Source of the DNA: Leucobacter chromiisoli
Lineage (GTDB): Bacteria; Actinomycetota; Actinomycetes; Actinomycetales; Microbacteriaceae
Length of the DNA stretch: 64,000 nucleotides
NCBI RefSeq assembly: GCF_016522505.1
Contig: NZ_JAEHOH010000014.1
Coordinates: forward strand, 62,001 to 126,000
Direction: 5' to 3'
Shown here: in pieces, positions 7,449 through 16,000 of the stretch
How the letters are laid out: each line of letters opens with the position of its first letter
How positions within the stretch are numbered: the first letter of the stretch is position 1
The notes under the pieces: generated by a model
What the model was told of the DNA's origin: nothing
The model's input: only the letters and a program-made list of their open reading frames with translations
Database searches by the model: none
Position numbers and translations under genes: made by a program

Positions 7449-8795
7449 TCAGGAGCGGCGCTGTCGCGAGAGCGTGCCGAGGGCGATCTCGCGGGCCCGC
7501 TCGAGGGTGCCGGCGCCGGCGTCGACGAGCTGGGCGTATCCGAGACGCCGGGCCTCGGCAGCTCGCTGCTCGCCGCCCACGACCGGCCTCACCTCGCCCG
7601 CGAGACTGATCTCTCCGATGGCCGCGAGGTCGTGCGGCAGAGGCAGATCCCGAACGGCGGAGAGCACCGCCAGCGCGATCGCGAGGTCGGCGGCCGGCTC
7701 CGAGAGCCGCACGCCACCGACGGTCGAGACGTAGACGTCCTGATCGTGGAGGCGGGCGCCGGCTCGCCGCTCGAGCACCGCGAGGATCATCGACACCCGC
7801 GCCGAGTCGACCCCGCTCGTGACGCGGCGCGGGTTCGGCGTCGCGCTCTTGGCGACGAGGGCCTGCACTTCGACGGGCAGGGCGCGGCGCCCCTCCATCG
7901 CGATCGTCGCGCAGGTGCCGCTCACGGGCTCGGCGCTGCGGCTGAGGAAGAGGCCGCTCGGATCCGGCACCTCGCTGATGCCGGCGGACGACATCTCGAA
8001 GCAGCCGATCTCGTCGGTCGGCCCGAACCGGTTCTTCAGCGTGCGCAGGAACCTCAGCGCCGTGCGCCGGTCGCCCTCGAAGTGGCAGACCACGTCGACG
8101 AGGTGTTCGAGGAGGCGCGGGCCCGCGACCGAGCCGTCCTTCGTCACGTGGCCGACGAGCACGACGGGGATCCCGCGCTCCTTCGCGACGCGGATCAGCG
8201 CGGCGGCGACCTCGCGCACCTGGGCGGGGCCCCCGGCGCCCCCGTCGACCCGGTCGCTCGCGAGCGTCTGCACCGAGTCGACGACGATCAGGTCGGGCTT
8301 CACGTCGTCGATGTGCCCGAGCACCGTCGCGAGGTCGGTCTCGCTCGCGAGGAACAGCGTGTCGTGCAGCGCCCCCGTGCGCTCGGCGCGCATGCGGATC
8401 TGCCCGGTCGATTCCTCGCCGCTGGCGTAGAGCACCCGGCCGCCGGCCGCCGCGGCCCTGGCCGCGGCGTCGAGCAGGAGCGTCGACTTGCCCACGCCCG
8501 GTTCGCCCGAGAACAGGATCGCCGCCCCCGGCACGATGCCGCCGCCGAGCACCCGATCCAACTCGCCGATACCGGTGGGCCGGTGCGCCACGGCGTCGGC
8601 CCCGAGCTCGGTGATCGGCCGGGCCTCGCGCCCGGCCCGGGGAGCCGCCGAACGCGTGGTCCTCGCGAGCGAGGCTCCCGCGCGCGCCACCTCCTCGACG
8701 GTGCCCCACTGCTGGCACTCGCCGCAGCGCCCGACCCACTTGGGCGCCTGCCACCCGCACTCGGTGCACGCGTACCCACCACTCGATCTCGCCAT
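7449..8795 (-). CDS. radA: DNA repair protein RadA
   Basis: RecA-like ATPase that promotes branch migration and processing of recombination intermediates. The 448 residues begin with a C4 zinc finger (C10, C13, C24, C27). Walker A is GEPGVGKST at 97-105, and the RadA-specific KNRFGPTDEIG motif follows in the middle. The C-terminal part is the Lon-protease-like domain (VYVSTVGGVRLSEPAADLA). A TAGGCT -10 element ends 6 bases before the ATG. It is separated from mqo by about 50 bases but has its own promoter-like sequence. Confidence 0.97.
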   Translation of the reverse strand: MARSSGGYACTECGWQAPKWVGRCGECQQWGTVEEVARAGASLARTTRSAAPRAGREARPITELGADAVAHRPTGIGELDRVLGGGIVPGAAILFSGEPGVGKSTLLLDAAARAAAAGGRVLYASGEESTGQIRMRAERTGALHDTLFLASETDLATVLGHIDDVKPDLIVVDSVQTLASDRVDGGAGGPAQVREVAAALIRVAKERGIPVVLVGHVTKDGSVAGPRLLEHLVDVVCHFEGDRRTALRFLRTLKNRFGPTDEIGCFEMSSAGISEVPDPSGLFLSRSAEPVSGTCATIAMEGRRALPVEVQALVAKSATPNPRRVTSGVDSARVSMILAVLERRAGARLHDQDVYVSTVGGVRLSEPAADLAIALAVLSAVRDLPLPHDLAAIGEISLAGEVRPVVGGEQRAAEARRLGYAQLVDAGAGTLERAREIALGTLSRQRRS

Positions 8796-9026
8796 GCCGC
8801 GAGCCTAGCGGCGACCTGCGACATCGACCCGGTCGTCGGTTCGCGGTCCTTGCAGTCGCCGGTTCGAGGTCCTCCCATCGCCCGCGCAGCGGATCTCTGC
8901 GGTTGCCTATGCAGCGGGACCCGCCCTGAGCGCGACACGCCGCCGCACCCGCGGGTTTCCGCGGCCCCGACCCCGATCCCGCGACTCGATTCGCACTCGC
9001 GATCCGAATCCCGTATTCTTTTTCGC

Positions 9027-9117
9027 GGTGACGTGTCCGAGCGGCCGAAGGTGCGACTCTCGAAAAGTCGTGTAGGGTAACCCCCTACCGTGGGTTCAAA
9101 TCCCACCGTCACCGCCA
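9027..9117 (+). tRNA. tRNA-Ser (anticodon CGA), CCA encoded
   Basis: A 91-nt class II tRNA: acceptor GGTGACG pairs with CGTCACC, the anticodon arm is GACT-CTCGAAA-AGTC with CGA, the long variable arm is GTGTAGGGTAACCCCCTAC and the T arm is GTGGGTTCAAATCCCAC. CCA follows the discriminator G at 9114. A TATTCT -10-like element lies about 10 bases upstream. Confidence 0.95.
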
Positions 9118-9122
9118 GGAAT

Positions 9123-9164
9123 GACCCCCGAACTCCGCTGAAATCATGCGAGAGTTCGGGGGTC
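9123..9164 (+). terminator. Terminator of tRNA-Ser
   Basis: Perfect 13-bp inverted repeat (GACCCCCGAACTC at 9123-9135 against 9152-9164) followed by GTTTGTTG, six bases after the tRNA CCA end. Confidence 0.85.
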
Positions 9165-9518
9165 GTTTGTTGTGAAACGGGCCCGGTGGTGTCGCCTCCG
9201 TGCGCCGAGCAGCGCCGGGAGCAGGAGCGGGGCGCGCGGCGGCGGCGCGGGCGAGACCTCGCCCCGACGGGTCCCCCTCCCCCTCGCCCTCCCCACCGTC
9301 TGCGCTCGGCAGCAGATGCTCCAAATTCGAGGAACCAGAACATCTACTGTCGAGCGCAGACGGTGGACGGCCCGCCCGCGGGCCGGACGAGCGGCGGCGC
9401 CGAATCCGGATAAGCTCTCGCTTGTTGCAACGGCCCGGACGTCGCGCGCCGGCCGGCCGGCAACACATCGGCCGCCCGACGACACACCGGCCGACCGGCC
9501 GCTCAGAGGAGGAGCCCC
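9165..9518. other. Intergenic stretch with long inverted repeat
   Basis: No convincing gene. It contains a 14-bp inverted repeat (9295-9308 against 9351-9364) with a second short stem inside, then a run of GGCC-rich palindromes at about 9450-9500 before the DUF808 gene. A TAAGCT -10-like element lies near 9412. Confidence 0.5.
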
Positions 9519-10436
9519 ATGTCCGTTGGATTACTCGCCGTCGTCGACGACATCCTGAGCGCCGCGCTGAAGGCCTCCTCGAAGTCGGCCGGAGTCGTCA
9601 TCGACGACGCCGCGGTGACGCCCCAGTACGTGCAGGGGATCTCACCGGCGCGCGAGCTGCCGGTCGTCGGCAAGATCGCGCTCGGCTCGATCGCGAACAA
9701 GTTCGTCATCATCATCCCGCTGGCCCTGCTGCTGACGGCGTTCGCACCGTGGGTGCTGCCGTACCTCCTCATTCTGGGCGGCGCCTACCTCTGTTTCGAG
9801 GGCGCCGAGAAGGTGCTCGAGTGGTTCGGGATCGAGCACGGCCACGGCGAGGAGGGCGCGCGCGACGAGCGGCGCCTCGTGCTCGGCGCGATCCGCACCG
9901 ACCTCATCCTCTCCACCGAGATCATGCTCATCTCGCTGTCGAACCTCGACTCGGGGATGGGCATCTGGACCACCCTCGCGGTGCTCGCGGTCATCGCCCT
10001 CCTCATGACCGTCATCGTCTACGGCGCCGTCGCGCTGCTCGTGAAGATCGACGACATCGGGCTGCGGATGGCGAAGAACCCCGACCGGCAGGTGCGCCAT
10101 ACGGGCACCAGGATCGTGCGCTCGATGCCCGCCGTGTTCCGCACCATCAGCATCGTCGGAACCGTCGCGATGCTCTGGGTCGGCGGCCACCTCATCCTGG
10201 TGAATCTCGGCGAGGTGGGGGTGCCGTTCACCGCGGATCTCCTCCACGGCGTCGAGCACGCCCTCGCTCCGCTCGGCGGCGCCGTCGTCTGGTTCGGCGA
10301 TACGCTGATCTCCGCGATCGCGGGATTGGCGACCGGCCTGCTCATCGTCGGGGCGATCCTGTTGGTCGGCAGGATCGTCGGCAAGCGCCCGAGCTTCTCG
10401 GAGGGCGGCGAGTCGCCGCAGCTGCAGCGCGGCTGA
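9519..10436 (+). CDS. DUF808 family inner membrane protein (YedI-like)
   Basis: 305 residues with the DUF808 pattern: an N-terminal SVGLLAVVDDILSAALKASS, an Asp-rich loop (GVVIDDAAVTPQYV), then several transmembrane segments (IIIPLALLLTAFAPWVLPYL and others). It resembles E. coli YedI, an inner membrane protein of unknown function. AGAGGAGG precedes the ATG. The C-terminal tail is short and polar. Confidence 0.9.
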   Translation: MSVGLLAVVDDILSAALKASSKSAGVVIDDAAVTPQYVQGISPARELPVVGKIALGSIANKFVIIIPLALLLTAFAPWVLPYLLILGGAYLCFEGAEKVLEWFGIEHGHGEEGARDERRLVLGAIRTDLILSTEIMLISLSNLDSGMGIWTTLAVLAVIALLMTVIVYGAVALLVKIDDIGLRMAKNPDRQVRHTGTRIVRSMPAVFRTISIVGTVAMLWVGGHLILVNLGEVGVPFTADLLHGVEHALAPLGGAVVWFGDTLISAIAGLATGLLIVGAILLVGRIVGKRPSFSEGGESPQLQRG

Positions 10437-10478
10437 TCCCGCCCCTGAGCGCGCGGCGGGATTTGCTACGCTGCGGGC

Positions 10479-11114
10479 ATGAACCGCGCCGTTCGCAGAG
10501 GAGCGCCCGGGGCCGTCGCGGCGGTCTTGCTGGTGGCGCTCTCCGCCTGCGCCCCGGAGCCGACGAGCGAGTCGCAGGAGTCCCCGGCCGAGACCGAGAC
10601 CCCGACCAGCTCTCCGGCCGAGACGACGGGACCGCCGCCGGAGACCGGGAGTCCGATCGTGATCCCGGAGTGCGAGCGGCTGATCCCGCTGAACCGGATC
10701 GTCGGCCGGTTCTCTCCCGAGTGGGCCCCCGTCCCCGAGGATCAGCAGCTGGTCGAGATCTTCGAGGGCGCCATCGGCCCTGTGGCCAGGGAATCGCTGG
10801 ATCGAGCCTCGCAACGACGCTTCTGTGCGTGGGGGATCCCGAACTCGGACGGCCTGATCCACATCAACGTCGCCGAGCTCCCGCAAGACGTACGGGATCG
10901 CCTCGTGGCCGCGCTGCGGGAGTCCGACTACATCGAATCCGAGGAGGCGGGCGCGGAAGTGTTCATCTCTGAGATCGAGGGGCCCTTCGTCGGCGCGCAC
11001 GACATCTGGTACGGCTTCGCCGGGAACGTATGGGTGACCTCGCTCGGTTCCGGCCTGGGCGATCTGGCCATCGAGGGCATGCGGGCCGCGAACCCGGGGC
11101 TCCGCGCCGAGTAG
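10479..11114 (+). CDS. Secreted lipoprotein, function unknown
   Basis: 211 residues. A basic N-terminus and hydrophobic segment end in the lipobox LSAC (Cys24), so the protein should be lipid-anchored outside the membrane. A Thr/Pro/Glu-rich linker (residues 25-62) leads into a globular domain with two widely spaced cysteines (PECERLI and RRFCAWG). No family is recognised. A TACGCT -10 element ends exactly 6 bases before ATG 10479, indicating a leaderless mRNA. Confidence 0.8.
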   Translation: MNRAVRRGAPGAVAAVLLVALSACAPEPTSESQESPAETETPTSSPAETTGPPPETGSPIVIPECERLIPLNRIVGRFSPEWAPVPEDQQLVEIFEGAIGPVARESLDRASQRRFCAWGIPNSDGLIHINVAELPQDVRDRLVAALRESDYIESEEAGAEVFISEIEGPFVGAHDIWYGFAGNVWVTSLGSGLGDLAIEGMRAANPGLRAE

Positions 11115-11149
11115 AGCCACGTTCCGCCCCGGCCCCACCCGACTCGATG

Positions 11150-12922
11150 TCACTCCTTGAGGGCGCGCTCCCCGATCCGCAGCTCGAGCGGGAAGTCGAC
11201 CGGGGCGCTCCCGAAGAGCAGCCGTCCCGCCGCCTCGGCCGATTCGCGGACCGCCGCCGCGACCGCCGCGGCCTGTCCCTCGGGCGCGTGCACCATGACC
11301 TCGTCGTGCAAGAAGAAGACGAGGTGGGGCTGCCGTTCGAACGCCGGGCCCGAGGCCCGTGCGGGCGCGATCGATTCGGCGGAGGTCGGGGACGGGAGCC
11401 GCGCCAGCCGCAGCCTGAGCTCCGCGAGCCACGCCAGCGCCCACTCGGCCGCGGTGCCCTGCACCACGAAGTTGCGGGTGAAGCGTCCGAATTCGCGTGC
11501 GGCGCGGCGGGCCCGACTCTCGTCGCGGGACGTAGCCCCGGGCAGACTCGCGCGCGCCTGGAGCTCCTCCCACTCGTCGCCGGGTCGGGGCGACGAGCGA
11601 CCGAGCCAGGTGGAGACTACCCCGCCCTGCTCGCCCGCCGCGGCAGCCGTGTCGACGAGGCGCATCGCCGCCGGGAAGCTGCGGCGCAGCCGAGGCACGA
11701 GCCTGCCGCTGTCCCCCGTCGTCGAGCCGTACATGGCGCCGAGCACCGCGATCTTGGCTTCCTGACGAGTCCCGACGATCCCCTGCTCCACGAGCCCCGA
11801 ATAGAGGTCGCGGCCGGATCCCGCGGCGGCCATCGCCCCGTCCGCCGCCATCGCGGCGAGCACGCGCGGCTCGAGCTGGGCGACGTCGGCCGAGACGAGC
11901 ACCCACCCGGGATCCGCGCGCAGCGCGGGACGGAGCTGACGCGGCAGCTGCAGGGCCCCGCCCCCGCTCGACGCCCACCGACCCGTCACCACTCCGCCGG
12001 GCACGTACACGGGGTGGTACCTGCCGTCGCGCACCCACTCGTCGATCCAGGCCCACCCTTTGGCGGTGAGGAGCCTCGACAGTTTCTTGTAGCGCAGCAG
12101 CGGCCGGATCGCCGGGTGCTCGTGCTCCGCGAGCTCCCAGCGGGAGGTCGACTCGACGTCGATGCCCGCGCTGCGCAGAGCCCGGAGCAGCTTCGGCGGC
12201 GAGTCCAGGCTCGCGCGAGGGTCTCCGAGCGCCGCGCGCACCTCCTCCGCGAGTTCGAGGAGGCGCACCGGCTTCGCGCCCCGGGCCGGGCGCGGGCCGA
12301 GCGCCGCGCTCAGCAGCCGATCGTGCTCGGCCGCATCCCACGGCACTCCGGCCGCGGCCATCTCGGCGGCGACGAGCGCGCCCGCCGACTCCGCCGCGAC
12401 GAGCAGGCCGAGCCTGCCCGGGTCGACGCACGCGGCGAGCGCCGCGCGCTGCCGATCGAACTCCTCGAGCGCCGCATCGAGGTCGTGCGGAACGGCGCCC
12501 GGGGCGTCCTCCGGCGTCTCGATCTCGAAGAGGGCGGACTCCGCAGGCTCCCCCTCCCCCGCACCGGGCCCCGCCTCCCACCGCGCTGCCGCGAGGAGCG
12601 GGCCGCGATCCGGAACCGCCTCGGACCGGCTCAGGATCGCGTGGCAGAGGCGGAGGTCGTGGCAGCGCTCGATCCGTACGCCGGCCTCCAGCAGCCGCGG
12701 ATACCACGACGGCGTATCGCTCCAGACCCAGCGCGGGGCGCTCCGCTCCCGAGCCGCGACGAACGCGGGCAGCTCCGCCGTCGCGATCGGGATCGGGGCC
12801 GACCGTTCGCCGGCGGCATCGACCTCCACCGCGGCGACGCGGCCGCGCGCGACGCCGCCTCCCGGGACACGCCCGAGCACGCACCAGCGCGGTGCGTCGG
12901 AGGGGCCTGATCGGGAGGGCAC
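11150..12922 (-). CDS. Family A DNA polymerase (bifunctional 3'-5' exonuclease/polymerase-like)
   Basis: 590 residues with a C-terminal polymerase of the Pol I family. Motif A is VSADVAQLEPRVLA, motif B RQEAKIAVLGAMYG and motif C FFLHDEVMVHAP. There is no 5' nuclease domain. The N-terminal 200 residues occupy the 3'-5' exonuclease position, but I do not see its acidic DxE motif, so proofreading is doubtful. Actinobacteria often carry such a second, shorter PolA-like protein; its role in repair is assumed, not shown here. GTG 12922 is chosen because TAGCGT ends 6 bases upstream. Confidence 0.88.
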   Translation of the reverse strand: MPSRSGPSDAPRWCVLGRVPGGGVARGRVAAVEVDAAGERSAPIPIATAELPAFVAARERSAPRWVWSDTPSWYPRLLEAGVRIERCHDLRLCHAILSRSEAVPDRGPLLAAARWEAGPGAGEGEPAESALFEIETPEDAPGAVPHDLDAALEEFDRQRAALAACVDPGRLGLLVAAESAGALVAAEMAAAGVPWDAAEHDRLLSAALGPRPARGAKPVRLLELAEEVRAALGDPRASLDSPPKLLRALRSAGIDVESTSRWELAEHEHPAIRPLLRYKKLSRLLTAKGWAWIDEWVRDGRYHPVYVPGGVVTGRWASSGGGALQLPRQLRPALRADPGWVLVSADVAQLEPRVLAAMAADGAMAAAGSGRDLYSGLVEQGIVGTRQEAKIAVLGAMYGSTTGDSGRLVPRLRRSFPAAMRLVDTAAAAGEQGGVVSTWLGRSSPRPGDEWEELQARASLPGATSRDESRARRAAREFGRFTRNFVVQGTAAEWALAWLAELRLRLARLPSPTSAESIAPARASGPAFERQPHLVFFLHDEVMVHAPEGQAAAVAAAVRESAEAAGRLLFGSAPVDFPLELRIGERALKE

Positions 12923-13057
12923 GGCTCAACGCTACTGCCCACCGCCGACAGGGGCGGCGCCCGGATCGGGCCGACCCCGTGGAGGCGCGGCACGCGAGGT
13001 CGATCCGGGCTAGGATCGCATCATCCCCATTGCCCTCCCACAGGAACGAAGAGGTTC

Positions 13058-16000
13058 ATGGCCGCCGACGCTGTCCCCGTTCAACTCCCCTCTCAGATCC
13101 TCGAAGCCGCGAACGGCCTCGATCCGGAGCTCCGCGAACGGGTGAAGCACCTGCTCTCCCAGAGCGCCGTGCAGCCGCTCACCGAGCGCGAGCCCGAGAA
13201 CGTCGTCGGGGCGCTGTCCTCGATGTGCGGGCTCGCGGACCGCCGCGCGCCCGGGCAGACCCTCGTCTCCGTGTTCACGCCGACCCAGCGCGAGAACGGC
13301 TGGAGCTCGCGGCGCACCATCGTCGAGATCTGCACCGACGACTCCCCCTTCCTCGTCGACTCCGTGACCGCGGCCATCTCGCGGCTCGGGCACACCGTGC
13401 ACCTCCTCGTGCACCCGCTGGTCTCGGTGCGGCGCGACGGTCAGGGCTCGCTGATCGAGGTCGGCGCGCACGGCGGCCAGCTGGAGTCGTGGATCCACCT
13501 CGAGATCGACCGCGTGCCGACCGAGGAGGAGCGGGACCGGCTGACCGACCGCCTGCAGGAGGTGCTCGCCGACGTGCGGGCCGCGGTCGAGGATTGGCGG
13601 CCCATGCGCCGGGCCTGCCTCGACATCGTGACCGACCTGCGCACCCAGGCGCCGCCGACGGTCGATCCGGCCACCATCACCCCGACGGTCGAGTTCCTCA
13701 ACTGGCTCGCCGACGACCACTTCACCTTCCTCGGCTACCGGGAGTACGCGCTCGAGAACCTCGACGGCGAGGACGTGCTGCGCCCGCTCCCCCACACGGG
13801 GCTCGGGATCCTGCGCAAGGGCTCGACCGGCGTCGTGCACCTGCGCCCCGAGGCGCAGCGCACCGCCAGGGAACCGCGGCTGCTCACGATCACGAAGGCG
13901 AACTCGCGCGCCACCGTGCACCGCGACGTCTTCCTCGACTACATCGGGGTGCGCACCTTCGACGACGCGGGCAACGTGACCGGCGAGCGCCGGATCCTCG
14001 GCATGTTCACCTCCGCCGCCTACGCCTCCTCGGTGCTCACGCTCCCCATCGCGGGGGCGAAGGTGCGCGCCGTCATCGAGGCCTCCGGCTATTCGCCGAC
14101 CTCGCACTCGGGCAAGGATCTGCAGCAGATCCTCGAGTCGTACCCGCGCGACGAGCTCTTCCAGGATTCCGCCGAGCACCTGCTCGAGGTCGCCACCGAG
14201 GTGAGCCGGCTGCGCGAGCGCCGCCGTGCGCGGATCTTCCTGCGCCCCGACGAGTTCGGACGCCTCGTCTCGGCGATCGTGTTCCTGCCGCGCGACCAGT
14301 ACAACACCACCGTGCGGTTGCGGATCGACGCGCTGCTGCGGGAGACCTTCGGCGCGGAACGCACCGATCACGCCACCCGGGTGGGCGACTCGCCCCTCGC
14401 GCAGCTGCACTTCATGGTGCGCATGCCGAAGGGGGCGGCGATTCCGGAGGTCGACGAGGCGCTGCTGCAGGAGCGCCTCGAGGATGCGATCCGCACCTGG
14501 GAGACCGGCCTCGTCGACGCGCTGCACCAGGCGCACGGCGAGGACGAGGCCGCTGAACTGCTGCGGCGCTACGGCTCCGCCTTCCCCGCCTCGTACAAGG
14601 AGACGATCACCTCGACGGAGGCGGTCGGCGACATCGCCCTCCTCGAGAGCATCGAGGGCGGTGACGACTCGGAGTTCGCGGTGCGCCTGTACGAGCCCGA
14701 GGAGGACGACGCCTCGAAGCGGATCCTGACCGTGGTCTCCCGGCGCCAGTACCCCCTGACGCGGGTGCTGCCGATCCTCACGAACCTCGGCGTCGACGTG
14801 GTCGACGAGCATCCTTACACGATCGCGCTCCCCGACGGCGGCACCCGCCACATCTTCGACTTCGGCATCACCGCGCCCGACTCCGAGCTGTGGAGCGACG
14901 CCGACTGGGGCGCCGAGTTCGAGGAGGCGTTCCGCGCCGCGTGGTCGGGCGCCGCCGAGAGCGACGGGCTGAACACGCTCGTGCTGCGCGGCGGCCTCGG
15001 CTGGCGCGACATCGTCGTGCTGCGCACCATCGGACACTACCTGCGCCAGATCGGCTCGACGTTCTCGACGGAGTACATCGACGCCGCGCTCACGGCGAAC
15101 CCGGGGATCGCGGCGAAGCTCGTCGAGCTGTTCGAGACGAGTTTCGACCCCGAGGCCTTCCCCCCGTCGGCCGCCGACGATCGCGCGGGCCGGGAGGCCG
15201 TGCTCGCCGACGCGATCCTCGAGGATCTCGACAGCGTCTCGAGCCTCGACCACGACCGGATCCTGCGCTCCTTCCTCGGCGTCATCCAGGCCACGCTGCG
15301 CACGAACTTCTACACCCGCGGGGCCGACGGCTCGCCGAAGCCGTGGGTGTCGCTGAAGCTCGACTGCGGGCGCGTGCCGGGGCTGCCGAAGCCGCACCCG
15401 ATGGCCGAGATCTGGGTGTACTCGCCGCAGGTCGAGGGCGTGCACCTGCGCTTCGGCAAGGTCGCTCGCGGCGGCCTCCGCTGGAGCGATCGGCGCGAGG
15501 ACTTCCGCACCGAGGTGCTGGGGCTCGTGAAGGCGCAGATGGTGAAGAACGCCGTCATCGTGCCGACGGGCTCCAAGGGCGGCTTCGTCGCCAAGCAGCT
15601 GCCCGATCCGAGCGACCGCGCGGCCTGGCTGGCCGAGGGCAAGGCCGCCTACCGCACCTTCATCCGCGGGCTGCTCGACATCACCGACAACCGCGACGGC
15701 GCCGAGATCCTGCCTCCGGATCGCGTCGTGCGCCGCGACGACGACGACCCGTATCTGGTGGTCGCCGCCGACAAGGGCACGGCCTCCTTCTCCGACCTCG
15801 CGAACGGCATCTCGGAGGAGTACGGCTTCTGGCTCGACGACGCCTTCGCATCGGGTGGCTCGGCCGGCTATGACCACAAGGGCATGGGCATCACCGCCCG
15901 CGGCGCCTGGGAGTCGGTGAAGCGCCACTTCCGCGAGCTCGGCCACGACACCCAGACCGAGGACTTCACGGTGGTCGGCATCGGCGACATGTCCGGCGAC

